Notes: a model not told the origin generated them from the letters alone. DNA of 64,000 nt from an uncultured Dermabacter sp. (GCA_947252755.1 CAMXWV010000010.1:29552-93551); one strand, 5' to 3'; counted from the stretch's first letter, positions 26,461-36,125 are shown. Made by a program: numbers and translations.

Positions 26461-27529
26461 CATCACTCTCCTTGGTCGTAGCGGTCGTGGCATCGCTGGG
26501 CTGCTTTGCTGCGGCGTCCGACGCGTTCCGCTCCCGGTCCATGCGTTCAATGGCGGCGGCCACGTCGAAGTCGGCCTCCGGCCAGCCCGGATCAATGCCC
26601 TTGAGCGCATCGATCAGCAGGTTCTGCACGGCCAGGCGGGAATACCATTTGCGGTCCGCTGGGATCACATGCCAGGGGGCGTGCGCGGTGCTGGTGGCGC
26701 GGATCGCCGCGGTGTACGCATCCATGTAGGCGGGCCACTGCTCTCGCTCGTCAAGGTCCCCCGGGTTGAACTTCCAATGCTTATCCGGCCGCTGCAGGCG
26801 GGTGTACAGCCGCTCCCACTGCTCCTCAGCCGAGATGTGCAGCATGACTTTCACGATCCGCACTCCGGAGTCCACCAGTTCCTTCTCCCACTCGTTGATC
26901 TGCGCGTAGCGCTTCTCAATGGTGGCCTCATCCGCCCAGCCGTGCACTCGGTGGATCAGCACGTCCTCATAGTGGGAGCGGTCGAACACACCGATCATGC
27001 CGGGATCCGGAACATGGGGCTTGATCCGCCACAGGAAGTGATGCCGCTTCTCCACGGAGGTGGGCGCCTTAAACGCTTTGATCTGCACACCCTGCGGGTC
27101 CACGGAACCCACCACGTGGCGCATGATGCCGCCCTTGCCGGAGGTGTCCATGCCCTGCACCACCAGCAGCACTCGCTTGCCGGAGCGTGAGCCGTGCTCG
27201 CTTGCCCACAGCTTCTCCTGCAGGTCATTCAGTTCGCCGGCGCGGGAGGCGAGCGCGGTCTGACCGGCTTCCTTGTCACCGGTAAAGCCCGGGGTGGCGC
27301 GAGGGTCGATCTGCTCCACTCCGGAAAACGCGTCCGCGGGGAAGCCGATGGTGTACCCGGTGGCGGAGGGGGCTTCGGTGATGGCGTGGCGGATGGCTGC
27401 CTCATCGGCCTTCACCTGGCGCAGGGCCTTGGTGCGCGCCTTCTTCAGCTGCTTGGCGCTCAGCCCCCAGTTCTGCTTCTTCTTGTCTTTGCTCTTCTTG
27501 TCCTTGGACTTCTTCTTCTTTGAGCTCAT
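26453..27529 (-). CDS. Polyphosphate kinase 2 family protein
   Basis: This 358-residue PPK2-family phosphotransferase moves phosphate between polyphosphate and nucleotides. Walker A is GMDTSGKGG and Walker B FDRSHYEDVL, with the lid-region arginines following. The first 20 residues are an extreme lysine/serine/aspartate stretch, possibly for polyphosphate contact. The chosen ATG (27529) overlaps the MFS gene stop (ATGA); the longer open frame has no support. Direction of catalysis and nucleotide preference cannot be read from sequence. Coupling to tpx suggests a stress role (inference). Confidence 0.9.
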   Translation of the reverse strand: MSSKKKKSKDKKSKDKKKQNWGLSAKQLKKARTKALRQVKADEAAIRHAITEAPSATGYTIGFPADAFSGVEQIDPRATPGFTGDKEAGQTALASRAGELNDLQEKLWASEHGSRSGKRVLLVVQGMDTSGKGGIMRHVVGSVDPQGVQIKAFKAPTSVEKRHHFLWRIKPHVPDPGMIGVFDRSHYEDVLIHRVHGWADEATIEKRYAQINEWEKELVDSGVRIVKVMLHISAEEQWERLYTRLQRPDKHWKFNPGDLDEREQWPAYMDAYTAAIRATSTAHAPWHVIPADRKWYSRLAVQNLLIDALKGIDPGWPEADFDVAAAIERMDRERNASDAAAKQPSDATTATTKESDDA

Positions 27530-28764
27530 GCATCGAGCGTACGGGATATGCCCGACTCGGGTGTTAGGCGAGCATCTGCTCTGCCACCAGCTTTTGCCCC
27601 GCCGGATGCCTCGCCCCGCAGGAACTGCAGCACGATCAGCACCGCTGCGAGCATGCACACCATGGACGTCCACAGCGGTGCTCGCAAGCCAAGATGATCC
27701 ACCAGCTGGCCGCCGATCAGGGCGCCGAGCGCAATGGATGTGCTGAACGCAGCAGAGTTCAGCGCTGTGCCCGCATCCAGCCGCTCCCCCGCCCCGGACT
27801 GGACCATGCTCTGCATCGTCACGGAGGCCATGCCGGCGATCAGGCCCCATGCCACCATGATGATCATCGCGCTGAGGGGTGAGCTCATCACCAACAGCAT
27901 GGCGAGCATGGACAGGCCCGTGCCCGCAGCAAGGATCAGCACAGCTGTAGCGGGAGAGCGCGCAATGATCGGGCCGGCGGCGAAGTTGCCCACCAGTCCG
28001 AGCACTCCGTACACCATGAGAAACAGGGAGATCTGAAGCGCCGGCACGGCGGCGATGTCCAGCAGGATCGGGCGGATATAGCTGTAGGTGATGAATGTGC
28101 CGCCCACGATCACCACGCTCAGGATCACCGGGTAGCGGATGCCGCGGATGCGAAAGGCGGCAAGGGTGGAGCGGATCGTCTCAGCGGTGTGGGCGATGAC
28201 GGGCATAACCCGCAGCTGCAGCATCAGCGCCACGATCAGCGCCAGAGCCGCCACGGCGAGGAAGGACGTGCGCCAGCCGACCACGTCCCCAAGCCAGGTA
28301 GCCAGCGGCAGACCGAACACCAGGGCAGCGCCAACTCCCGCGTACACGATAGTGAGCGCAAGCGGTGTGCGGCGTTCGCTCACCTGACCGGCCGCCGCGA
28401 TCGGCATGATCGCCCAATACAGGCCCACGGGAATGCCGGCGAGCGCACGCGCGGCCAGCAGGGAGGTGATGTTCCAGGACACTGCGGTGGCCACACAGGA
28501 GATCGCCACCACCACGAGTGCGGCCACGAGCACGAGCCGGCGGTCACGCCCGCGGGTGATGCTCGGAGCTGCGAGCGCCACCGCTCCCGCGATCACACCG
28601 GGCAGGGTGACGCTCAATCCGGCGATTCCAGGGGTGACGTTGAGGTCATCGGACATCAGGGTGAGCACGCCGATGGGCAGCTCTTCCACGGCAACCAGCG
28701 TGAAGATGCCCACGGCGATGGCCACGACGGCGTCCCAGCGCTCCGCGCTCCGCTCCACCACCAC
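27526..28764 (-). CDS. MFS transporter (drug:H+ antiporter-1-like)
   Basis: This 412-residue major-facilitator protein has twelve predicted helices. The family motif between helices 2 and 3 is modified to APSITRGRDRRLVL. It resembles sugar/arabinose- or chloramphenicol-efflux DHA1 members; the substrate is unknown. I start it at a GTG (28764), the first of three valine codons, because AGGAG lies 11 bases upstream and the hydrophobic part begins shortly after. It overlaps the PPK2 start by 4 bases and is divergent from the DUF808 gene. Confidence 0.85.
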   Translation of the reverse strand: MVVERSAERWDAVVAIAVGIFTLVAVEELPIGVLTLMSDDLNVTPGIAGLSVTLPGVIAGAVALAAPSITRGRDRRLVLVAALVVVAISCVATAVSWNITSLLAARALAGIPVGLYWAIMPIAAAGQVSERRTPLALTIVYAGVGAALVFGLPLATWLGDVVGWRTSFLAVAALALIVALMLQLRVMPVIAHTAETIRSTLAAFRIRGIRYPVILSVVIVGGTFITYSYIRPILLDIAAVPALQISLFLMVYGVLGLVGNFAAGPIIARSPATAVLILAAGTGLSMLAMLLVMSSPLSAMIIMVAWGLIAGMASVTMQSMVQSGAGERLDAGTALNSAAFSTSIALGALIGGQLVDHLGLRAPLWTSMVCMLAAVLIVLQFLRGEASGGAKAGGRADARLTPESGISRTLDA

Positions 28765-28999
28765 GATGCGTTGATCTCCTTCTGCTCCGTGTGCTTGCCG
28801 GTCGGATCCGCCCGTGGAGCATGGGCTCAGGAGCCCGAAGCGGTGGACCAGGAGGAGTCTACGGTGTGCCCGGCGAGCCGGGGAAACCGGGGTGGTCGGC
28901 TTCACCGGTTCTGAGGAGGGGCGGTCCGCCCCATACACTAGTGCTCTGCTCGGCGCCCGTGCCCATCGGGTGCTCCGTCAACATGATTGTGAGTTCTCG

Positions 29000-29962
29000 A
29001 TGGCTGGTGGACTGGCTGCCCTGCTCGATGATGTGGCCGCTCTGGCGCGCCTTGCCGCCGCGAACGCTGATGATGTGGCCGCGGCCGCTGGCCGAGCCAG
29101 CGCAAAGGCAGCCGGCGTTGTGGTGGATGACACCGCCGTGACCCCGCAGTACGTGCGCGGTGTGGAGCCGAAGCGTGAGCTGCCGATCATCGGGAGGATC
29201 GCACTCGGCTCCCTGGTGAACAAGGCCATCATCATCGTGGGCGCGCTGGCACTCAGCCAGTTCCTGCCCTGGCTGCTGACTCCGCTGCTCATGCTGGGAG
29301 GCTTCTACCTCTGCTACGAAGGCGCGCACAAGATCATTCAGCTCCTGCGCGGGGACCGCCATACAGAAGAGGCTGCAGAGCCAGCGGTAGTGCAGGGCCC
29401 GGACGCGGAGAAGCGCGTGGTGAAAGGCGCGGTGCGCACCGACTTCATCCTCAGCGCGGAGATCATGGTGATCTCCCTGAAGGAAGTGGCACAGGAGCCG
29501 TTCGTGTCCCGCCTGGTGATCCTGGTGGTGGTTGCGCTCATCATCACCGCGCTCGTGTACGGCGTCGTAGGGCTGCTGGTGAAGATGGATGACATCGGCC
29601 TTGCGCTGGCCAAGGGCGGCAGCGGCACCCGCCAGGCATTCGGCCGTGCCCTGGTGGCGGCTATGCCCTCTGTGTTGACGGTCATCTCCTACGTGGGCAT
29701 GTTCGCCATGCTGTGGGTGGGCGGGCACATCCTCCTGGTGGGCTTGGACGAGCTGGGCTGGCATGCGCCGGAGAACATTGTGGAGGCGCTGATGGCGCCG
29801 GCGGCCACGGTAGCCGGTGTGGGCGCTTTTCTGTCCTGGCTGGTGGAGACGCTGTGCTCGCTGGTGTTCGGACTTGTCTGCGGGCTGGTCGTCACCGGGG
29901 TGATCAGCGCTGCTGCAGCTGTTCGCGGTTCCGGAGCTGATACAGAGCCCGCAGCCCGATGA
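29000..29962 (+). CDS. DUF808 membrane protein (YedI-like)
   Basis: This 320-residue protein begins with the family's characteristic MAGGLAALLDDVAALARLAA and continues DDVAAAAGRASAKAAGVVVDD. About six membrane helices follow. The function of DUF808/YedI is not established. I take the ATG at 29000 because the family N-terminus is so conserved. The end overlaps the convergent YdcF gene by 59 bases. Confidence 0.88.
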   Translation: MAGGLAALLDDVAALARLAAANADDVAAAAGRASAKAAGVVVDDTAVTPQYVRGVEPKRELPIIGRIALGSLVNKAIIIVGALALSQFLPWLLTPLLMLGGFYLCYEGAHKIIQLLRGDRHTEEAAEPAVVQGPDAEKRVVKGAVRTDFILSAEIMVISLKEVAQEPFVSRLVILVVVALIITALVYGVVGLLVKMDDIGLALAKGGSGTRQAFGRALVAAMPSVLTVISYVGMFAMLWVGGHILLVGLDELGWHAPENIVEALMAPAATVAGVGAFLSWLVETLCSLVFGLVCGLVVTGVISAAAAVRGSGADTEPAAR

Positions 29963-30572
29963 TCGTGGTTCCCACCCTCAGCGGGCCCCACTCAAGGAAC
30001 CGGTAGTCCTTCGCGCGGATCACGCGGCCGGTGAGATCCGGGCGCTGCCGGCCCAGGTAGATTCGGGCAAGCAGACTGTGCAGCGGATGGGAAATATAGG
30101 CGAATGCGTCCGCGCGCTCAGCCTGGGGCAGAGTGTTCGCAACGTTCTCCCAGGTTGTGCGGGCTGAATCCTCACGGATGAGCGTGCCGCGCCACCCCCT
30201 TCGGTGTGCTTCATCGTCGAGCAGCTTCGCCTCTGTTGTGCGGCCGCGAACCGCTCCCCCGCTGGGCACCAGGGTCACCGTCCAGCCTTCTCGCTGAAGC
30301 GCTGTCGCGGTGCGCAGCGCCTGGGAAAGGCGGAATCGGTTCACCAGGTTTGCCCGCTCTCCGCTTTGGCCGTAGCCGAGGATCACGAGCACCGCACTCG
30401 GGGAGGCTGGCGTGGGGTCGCGGTCAGCGGTGCCTGCCCGCCGGGCGGCCAGAGTCTGGGCCAGCTCTGCGGAGCTGCGGGCCCGCAGCCGGGACGCAGC
30501 CTGGTCGATCGCTTCGCTTGCGGCCATCATGCACAGCAGCGCACCCGATGTGAGGATCAGGGCGCGCTTCAT
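29904..30572 (-). CDS. YdcF/ElyC-family (DUF218) protein
   Basis: This 222-residue protein has an N-terminal hydrophobic segment (LILTSGALLCMMAA) that may be a signal anchor. A DUF218 domain follows, with the VILGYGQSG start, NRFRLSQALRTATAL, a VPSGG turn and RTTEAKLLDDEA. The EDSARTTWENV motif is the family's most conserved part. SanA/ElyC relatives act in envelope or cell-wall homeostasis. No specific reaction is assigned. It is probably co-transcribed with the phosphoribosyltransferase 60 bases upstream. Confidence 0.8.
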   Translation of the reverse strand: MKRALILTSGALLCMMAASEAIDQAASRLRARSSAELAQTLAARRAGTADRDPTPASPSAVLVILGYGQSGERANLVNRFRLSQALRTATALQREGWTVTLVPSGGAVRGRTTEAKLLDDEAHRRGWRGTLIREDSARTTWENVANTLPQAERADAFAYISHPLHSLLARIYLGRQRPDLTGRVIRAKDYRFLEWGPLRVGTTIIGLRALYQLRNREQLQQR

Positions 30573-30632
30573 GCAGTGGTGGCCGGCACGGCGGCGGCTA
30601 GCAGGCAGTGAGAGCTCAGCTGGCGGCGGGGC

Positions 30633-31142
30633 TCAGGAGGCGGGGGTCACCGGCGGCTCAGCGGACCAGGGGAACACGATCCATTCGTTGGTCCGCTTCC
30701 ACACATAGTCCGGCTCCACCACGGAGGACGGCTTCGCGTAGAGAACCGCTGAGCGTGCTTCCGCCCCCTGGGCTTCAAGGATCTCCAGCACCAGCGCAAG
30801 GGTGCGGCCGGAGTCAGCCACATCATCCACCACGATCAGCTTCTTGCCGCTGATCGCGTTCGTGTCCAGCAGCGGCTCGAGCAGCACCGGATCCGGGAGG
30901 GTTTCGTGCACATCGGTGTAGAACTCCACGTTGATCGCGTCGGCCAGTTTGAGGCCGAGCGCGTAGGCGAGGGAACCGGCGGGGACAAGTCCTCCGCGGG
31001 CCACTGCGATGACGATCTCGGGAGTGAAGTCAGAGTCTGCGATGACCTGCGCGAGTTCACGGCTCGCAGTGCCGAACAGCTCCCAGGTGAGGATCTCCTT
31101 GTTCTCGAGCTCGCTCGAGTCTGCATGGTAGGCCTGAGTCAC
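30633..31142 (-). CDS. Phosphoribosyltransferase (type I PRTase, Gpt/xanthine-like)
   Basis: This 169-residue PRTase has the PRPP-binding loop VVDDVADSGRT at about residues 105-115. Upstream it has the basic AVARGGLVPAG loop. The family includes xanthine/guanine salvage enzymes; the base specificity is uncertain. I use the GTG at 31142, which has GGAGAATT directly upstream, instead of a longer frame. It is divergent from mug. Confidence 0.83.
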   Translation of the reverse strand: MTQAYHADSSELENKEILTWELFGTASRELAQVIADSDFTPEIVIAVARGGLVPAGSLAYALGLKLADAINVEFYTDVHETLPDPVLLEPLLDTNAISGKKLIVVDDVADSGRTLALVLEILEAQGAEARSAVLYAKPSSVVEPDYVWKRTNEWIVFPWSAEPPVTPAS

Positions 31143-31217
31143 AATTCTCCTGACGTTGCGATCCGGATCATCATCGTACGCCGCCGATGCGCTCCTGCGC
31201 ACCTTGGTATCGCCCCG

Positions 31218-31223
31218 TAGGGT
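31218..31223 (+). promoter_or_regulatory. Candidate -10 element for a leaderless mug transcript
   Basis: TAGGGT is followed by six bases and the ATG of mug, the same spacing as at dapD and the P-type ATPase gene. Confidence 0.4.
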
Positions 31224-31229
31224 GGCGGG

Positions 31230-31973
31230 ATGCAGGAGTTCAGTCGACGCGCCGCGCAGCCCACCGAGTCTGGCACCACCGCAAGCGGATTCGCATCGCT
31301 TCGAGCGCCGTCTCCGTTGGGTGGCCGGCGTCCCACGAAGGATGACCTGGCCGCTGTGGACCGGTCCGAGCCGGATACGCCCCTGGACCTGATGCCGCCG
31401 CCGGGTGTTCCGATTCGGCTGCTGATCGTGGGAGTGAATCCGGGGATTTGGACTGCGGCGGTGAATGCGCCGTTTGCTCGGCCGGGCAACCGGTTCTGGC
31501 CCGCGCTCGCTGAAGCGGGGATCACCGATTATGTGGTGGACGCCTCAGCCGGGCTGTCCGTGGAGGATGAGGAGCACATGGTGATGCGCGGATACGCGAT
31601 CACGAATCTGGTGGGCCGTCCCACTGTGCGGGCTGATGAGCTCACGCCGGATGAGCTGCGGCGCGGCGCGGAGCGGATCGCACACCTGGCATGGGAGTTG
31701 CGTCCAGCGGCGGTGGCGGTTGCTGGAATCACCGCGTACCGCACGGCCTTTCAGCAGCCGAAGGCCAAGCTCGGCAAGCAGGATGCGTCAACTCTGGAGC
31801 GTGCACCGGGTGTGCCCATGGAGTGGCCCGAGGAGGTAGCCCTATGGGCGGTGCCGCAGCCGTCCGGTCTGAACGCTCATGAGAACGTGGCCTCGCTCGC
31901 CGAAAAATGGCGCGCGGTCCTGGCAGACATCGAGCACCGCAGCCGGGATGGGCAGCACTCACCCGGCGCGTAG
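31230..31973 (+). CDS. mug: G/U mismatch-specific uracil-DNA glycosylase
   Basis: This 247-residue Mug/TDG-superfamily glycosylase removes uracil or ethenocytosine from mispairs with guanine. The catalytic-site motif is present as VGVNPGIWTAAVNAPFARPGNRFW and the minor-groove loop as PQPSGLNAHEN. The protein has about 60 extra N-terminal residues relative to E. coli Mug, and the ATG is the first after the likely -10 box. Confidence 0.88.
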   Translation: MQEFSRRAAQPTESGTTASGFASLRAPSPLGGRRPTKDDLAAVDRSEPDTPLDLMPPPGVPIRLLIVGVNPGIWTAAVNAPFARPGNRFWPALAEAGITDYVVDASAGLSVEDEEHMVMRGYAITNLVGRPTVRADELTPDELRRGAERIAHLAWELRPAAVAVAGITAYRTAFQQPKAKLGKQDASTLERAPGVPMEWPEEVALWAVPQPSGLNAHENVASLAEKWRAVLADIEHRSRDGQHSPGA

Positions 31974-32028
31974 CCGACACCCGGCCGGGTCAAGGGTCAG
32001 CCTTGGCGAGAGCCGGCCTTAGCGAGGG

Positions 32029-32616
32029 TCAGGCGTCGGAGTCGGAGTCTGCGAGCTCTTCCTCGGACTGATCCACCTGCTTGATGAGGGAGAGTTCGAA
32101 CTCGAGGACAACCCTGTCCGAGATAAGGAAGCCGCCCGAGTCAAGCTGGGCGTTCCAGCGAACGTCCCATTCCTGGCGGTTGATGCGGCGGCTGCCTTCC
32201 AGCCCGGCGCGCATCTGGCCGAAGTGATCCGTATCGATGCCGGTGAGGCCGAGCGGAATCGAGATCTGCTTGGTGACGTCCTTGATGGTCAGCTCCCCCA
32301 CCACGATGAAGGAGGAGTCATCCACTTCGTCGATAGACGTGGAGGTGAAGGTCATCGTGGGGTAGTTCTCCACGTCAAAGAAGTCGGCGCCACGCAGATG
32401 CTCGTCACGGTCCGGGTTGCGCGTGTCGATGCTGCCCACGTCAACGGCGACTTCTGCCCAGGACTTCCCCATGTCATCCAGGTTGAGGTGCGCTTCGCCC
32501 ACAACGTCATTGAAGGCGCCGCGCACCTTCGTGACCATCGCGTGGCGGGTGTTGAACCCGATGCGGGTATGGATCGGGTCCAGCGACCATGCGCCGCTCA
32601 GTTCTTCGCGTTTCAT
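32029..32616 (-). CDS. YceI-family lipocalin-like protein
   Basis: This 195-residue YceI protein is a beta-barrel that binds polyisoprenoid or other long hydrophobic ligands. Family motifs are WSLDPIHTRIGFNTRHAMVTKVRGAF, DTRNPDRDEHLRGADFFD and the late GELTIKDVTKQISIPL. There is no signal peptide, so this copy is cytoplasmic or exported by another route. The ATG at 32616 has AGGAGAATC upstream, which decides against a longer frame. Confidence 0.9.
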   Translation of the reverse strand: MKREELSGAWSLDPIHTRIGFNTRHAMVTKVRGAFNDVVGEAHLNLDDMGKSWAEVAVDVGSIDTRNPDRDEHLRGADFFDVENYPTMTFTSTSIDEVDDSSFIVVGELTIKDVTKQISIPLGLTGIDTDHFGQMRAGLEGSRRINRQEWDVRWNAQLDSGGFLISDRVVLEFELSLIKQVDQSEEELADSDSDA

Positions 32617-32736
32617 CGACGATTCTCCTCGAGTCACGGCCCACGTGAACAGGTATATGCCGCGCTCACGGGATGTGTGTGTCGGCCACAACACACACTA
32701 ACGCAAAGGGCTATTCCTGACCAATCAGATCAGGCT

Positions 32737-33759
32737 TTATGGTGTCGTGTCCTCGCTGGATTTCGGGTGTTGTGCGCGGGCTCGGGGCGGAGTTGGCCTC
32801 GTGATGGGGGTCATAATCCAGCCTTCGACGAGCGCGTCGGCACGCAGCTGGGGCGGCGGAGGTGGGACCGCCCCGAGCCTCACCTCCCGTGCGGACAGCG
32901 CCGCCAGCAGAGCATCCAGGGCATTGTCATTGCGCAGGCAGAGATCTTCGGTGCGGTTCCAGTCCAGCCACGGCAGAAGCTCCATGAGGCGGGTGATGAT
33001 CTGCTCGCGAACGCCTGCCCCAGCAGAGCCCTTATAGCCGTGGTGCGGCAGATTCCACGCCTGCAGAGCGCCGGCGGGATACACCTCGCTGATGCGGCCG
33101 CTGCCGTCACGGGAACAGTCCATGCCTTCTGCGCGAAGCGTCCGCTCCAGGGCGGCCCAGCGCAGCGCGGGGTAGGCGATCCGGTCTGAGGATACGCTCA
33201 GCGGCCGCAACCCGGTGCGGGCATGCAGCTCCCGGTCGGTGGTGCGAAGGATTGCGGTGCTCCGCCATGACTCGTCTGTGGTCCCGCGGCCCGCTCCTGT
33301 TGCGCTGCGCGCGCCTGTTCCGCTGCCCACGTCCGTGCTGGCGTCCGGGCCGCTACCCGCGTCTGGATCGCCGGGCCGCGCACCGCTTAGGGCCGATGAG
33401 TTCTCCCCGACGGACTGGTGCTCGCTGATGAGCGTGACGAATGCCCGCGGCCATCCGATGGGAACGTCGATCCCCGTATGGTCGGCGGAGCAGATCACGT
33501 GGAGCAGGTCCGGATCATCCGCGCCCACGGCGAGCCGTTCCACCACAACGGGTGCGCCTTCCGGCGCGGCTGAATGCGGTGCGTTCCGCGCGGGAGCCGC
33601 GGAGGTGTTCTCACAGCGCAGCAGCGCCACCCCGGTGTTCGCAGGGGCTGAGGCAAGATCGATGCCCGCGATCATGCGGCTCATTCCTGGCTGAGTTCCG
33701 TGCTGAGCCGGCGCCGAGCGGGAGTGGCGCTCGCCAGCGGCGGGGACGGTTTCAGTCAT
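32737..33759 (-). CDS. DUF429 family protein
   Basis: This 340-residue protein is related to DUF429 (RNase H-like fold). MIAGIDLASAPANTGVA is near the N-terminus, D-V-P-I-G-W-P after the insertion, and a C-terminal SEVYPAGALQAW followed by DALLAALSAR. An Asp/Ser/Gly-rich low-complexity stretch (about residues 120-155) interrupts the domain. Function unknown. The ATG at 33759 has GAGG five bases upstream; a later start at MSRMIAG is possible. Confidence 0.7.
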   Translation of the reverse strand: MTETVPAAGERHSRSAPAQHGTQPGMSRMIAGIDLASAPANTGVALLRCENTSAAPARNAPHSAAPEGAPVVVERLAVGADDPDLLHVICSADHTGIDVPIGWPRAFVTLISEHQSVGENSSALSGARPGDPDAGSGPDASTDVGSGTGARSATGAGRGTTDESWRSTAILRTTDRELHARTGLRPLSVSSDRIAYPALRWAALERTLRAEGMDCSRDGSGRISEVYPAGALQAWNLPHHGYKGSAGAGVREQIITRLMELLPWLDWNRTEDLCLRNDNALDALLAALSAREVRLGAVPPPPPQLRADALVEGWIMTPITRPTPPRARAQHPKSSEDTTP

Positions 33760-34068
33760 CGTGACCTCTTCTTCATGCGGCAGCTCGGCGGTGTGCCCAC
33801 GCAAGGATGCGCCCACGGGCGGGTCCACCCATGGCGCTGGTGCGCCCATCGGCGCAAGTGCGTCCGCCGCTGGTGGGTGGCGCGCTGTCAGCGGCCAGGC
33901 TACGGGAACAAGCTGCGCAGGTGAACTGCTTGCTCAGCGGCCAGAATGGGTGATGGGTCCCGGACTACGATGGCGGCGTATGCCGTGCCGGGACATACCG
34001 CAGCTCCGGGTACAGGCCCTGCCCCCCACCACCTGGATTGTGCCCCACTGCCTGGAAGGAGACTTCTG
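33760..34068. other. Divergent intergenic region
   Basis: The 309-bp gap between divergent DUF429 and acyltransferase genes holds no convincing ORF. TACGAT at 33966-33971 is the best -10 candidate for the acyltransferase and would give a leader of about 90 bases. No strong operator-like repeat was seen. Confidence 0.5.
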
Positions 34069-35901
34069 ATGACATCCGCGCCGCTTCCCGTTCCAGGACT
34101 GGCGGACACGATTGACCAGGTGCTGCGCAGCGCCTCAGCTGTTCTCTGTCCGGAGGAGTTCGCGGAGCTCGCGCAGTTGGCGGGCGCATTTGTCTCCGGT
34201 CCCGGCCCGGCGCTGCAGGCGCGCTTGGAGGCGTTCGCTGACGAGCAGGGGGCGGCAGGGTCGAACTGGATGGCGTCCGCGTGGACGCGCCTGTATCTGG
34301 AGGATCGCGGACCGCTGCAGACCACCACGAATGTGGGTTTTCAGCTGCATGTTCCCCACTACCAGCCGGGCATTGACGGGATTGTGGCGCTGATCCATCA
34401 GGCTGCCGCGGTGCACCTGGCTGAAGCCGCGGGTGCTACCGAACCCGAGCTGGGTTTTCGCGGCGCCGCCATCTCCATGGAGCAGTTTCGGTGCCTGAAC
34501 GGTGGTGTGCGAGTGCCGGGCCGCGAGCGCGACTCCTGGCAGGAGGCGCGAGGCGGGCGCGCTGACCGTTCAATTGGCGTGCTCGCTCACGGGCGAATGT
34601 GGCGCGTTCCGCTGACCGGTCCTAATGGTCAGCTGCGCCCGGCGGCTGATCTGCGTGCTGCGCTAGAGCAGATCTGCGCCGCCAGCCCCGGTCCTGGTTT
34701 CGCGGAGCTGTCCGCGCTCGGTTCCGATGAGCTTGCTGACCTGTTCCAGGAGCTCGACTCCCCGCAGTACCGCGCCACGGTGAGCGAGCTGCGGGAGATG
34801 CTGTTCATGGTGAGCATCATCGAACCGGACCAGCTGCCCGCACTCGGCGCCGGCAACAGCGGCACTAGTGGCGATGTTGAGCACAGCAGTGACACTGGCG
34901 GCTGCGCGGAGATTGCTCTGCTGCGCGCCCTCACGGTCATTCCGGGCACTGCCTGGGCGTATAAGCCGATCACCTACCAGGTGGGGCTCACGCACTCTCT
35001 GGTGGCTGCGCATATTGAGCATTCGATGATCGATGGCGCAACACTCACCGAGGCGTGGCGACGCGTCATCGCCGCACCTGCAACCCCAGAACCTGCACCA
35101 GAAGCCTCCGCCGCAGCGCCCTCCACCCCAGCGCCGTCCACCGCACTGCCGCCCAAGTCAAAGCCGTTCTCCGCAGCGGAGCCGTGTGAGCTGACGTGGG
35201 CGCTGACGGATGAGCAGCGCAGCTGGGTGAGCAGGGGTGTTGAGCAGGCGCGGGAGCGCGCGCAGCAGATCGACGCGGCGCGAGTGGTGATCCCCCGGCC
35301 GTTCGATGAGGATCAGCCGTTCCGCTCCTCGGCAGATGCGCGGGCGCAGCTGATCGCGCAGTGCGCACAGCAGCGCACCTATGGGCGAATCCGCGGTGTG
35401 TATGAGGCCGTGGACATGCGCGAGTTCCAGGCTGGGCGCACCGAGGCGCTGCGATCTGTCACACCGGAGTCCGTGGAATTCGCTGCGGCGCTGGCTGACG
35501 GGGCAGCAACCCGGGATCAGCTGGATGCTGCCCTTGGGGCTCACCGTGCATGGGTGAAGCGCGTCAAACAGGGCGCCGGGATGGATCGGCACCTGCTCAT
35601 GCTGCAGGAGAGCGCTCAGGATCCTGATCCGTTTCTGTCCAGTCCCCTGCTGCAGAGGGTGCGGGAGGATTTCCTCTCCACCTCGTCTTTGGGCGGAGCA
35701 GATCAGATCATCCGCTTCCTGTTTGCACCCACCTGCCGCGGCGGATTCGGCGTGAACTACACGATGTACTCGGACCGCGGGGAATACCTGGTGACCTGGC
35801 GACGGGGCGAAGCAGAACAGCCCCACGCCTTCCTGCAGAATCTGCAGCGAGCCGGGGAGCTATTCTGGGCGTTCGTCCGCGGGCAGGCGGCGCCTGAGTA
35901 G
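34069..35901 (+). CDS. Choline/carnitine O-acyltransferase family protein
   Basis: This 610-residue protein belongs to the choline/carnitine acyltransferase family, which swaps acyl groups between CoA and carnitine or choline and is mostly eukaryotic. The catalytic signature is E317-H318-S-M-I-D322-G323. Further family blocks are YEAVDMREFQAGRTEALRS (about 445-463), MDRHLLML and GGFGVNYTMYSD. An Ala/Pro linker at about 345-370 replaces a loop. GGAG stands eight bases before the ATG chosen, so I reject a 41-residue longer frame. Substrate preference is unknown. It stands alone between DUF429 and csp. Confidence 0.88.
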   Translation: MTSAPLPVPGLADTIDQVLRSASAVLCPEEFAELAQLAGAFVSGPGPALQARLEAFADEQGAAGSNWMASAWTRLYLEDRGPLQTTTNVGFQLHVPHYQPGIDGIVALIHQAAAVHLAEAAGATEPELGFRGAAISMEQFRCLNGGVRVPGRERDSWQEARGGRADRSIGVLAHGRMWRVPLTGPNGQLRPAADLRAALEQICAASPGPGFAELSALGSDELADLFQELDSPQYRATVSELREMLFMVSIIEPDQLPALGAGNSGTSGDVEHSSDTGGCAEIALLRALTVIPGTAWAYKPITYQVGLTHSLVAAHIEHSMIDGATLTEAWRRVIAAPATPEPAPEASAAAPSTPAPSTALPPKSKPFSAAEPCELTWALTDEQRSWVSRGVEQARERAQQIDAARVVIPRPFDEDQPFRSSADARAQLIAQCAQQRTYGRIRGVYEAVDMREFQAGRTEALRSVTPESVEFAAALADGAATRDQLDAALGAHRAWVKRVKQGAGMDRHLLMLQESAQDPDPFLSSPLLQRVREDFLSTSSLGGADQIIRFLFAPTCRGGFGVNYTMYSDRGEYLVTWRRGEAEQPHAFLQNLQRAGELFWAFVRGQAAPE

Positions 35902-35918
35902 AAGTGGTGCGGGGCCTC

Positions 35919-36125
35919 TCAGCCGATCACGGTGACGTTCGAGGCCTGGAGGCCCTTCTGCCCGCGATCCACGTCATACTCGACCTTCTGGCCCTCGTCG
36001 AGGGTGCGGAAGCCGTTGGCCTGGATCGCGCTGAAGTGCACGAACACGTCCTCGGAGTTGTCGTCTGCTGCGATGAAGCCGTAGCCCTTATCGCCGTTGA
36101 ACCATTTGACGGTGCCGGTAGCCAT
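35919..36125 (-). CDS. Cold-shock-domain protein
   Basis: This 68-residue CspA-type RNA chaperone has RNP1 KGYGFI and RNP2 DVFVHFSAI. The N-terminal MATGTVKWFN fixes the start at 36125. An AGGGA ribosome-binding site precedes it. A long untranslated leader is usual for csp genes, and the 240 bp up to the P-type ATPase could hold one. Confidence 0.95.
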   Translation of the reverse strand: MATGTVKWFNGDKGYGFIAADDNSEDVFVHFSAIQANGFRTLDEGQKVEYDVDRGQKGLQASNVTVIG

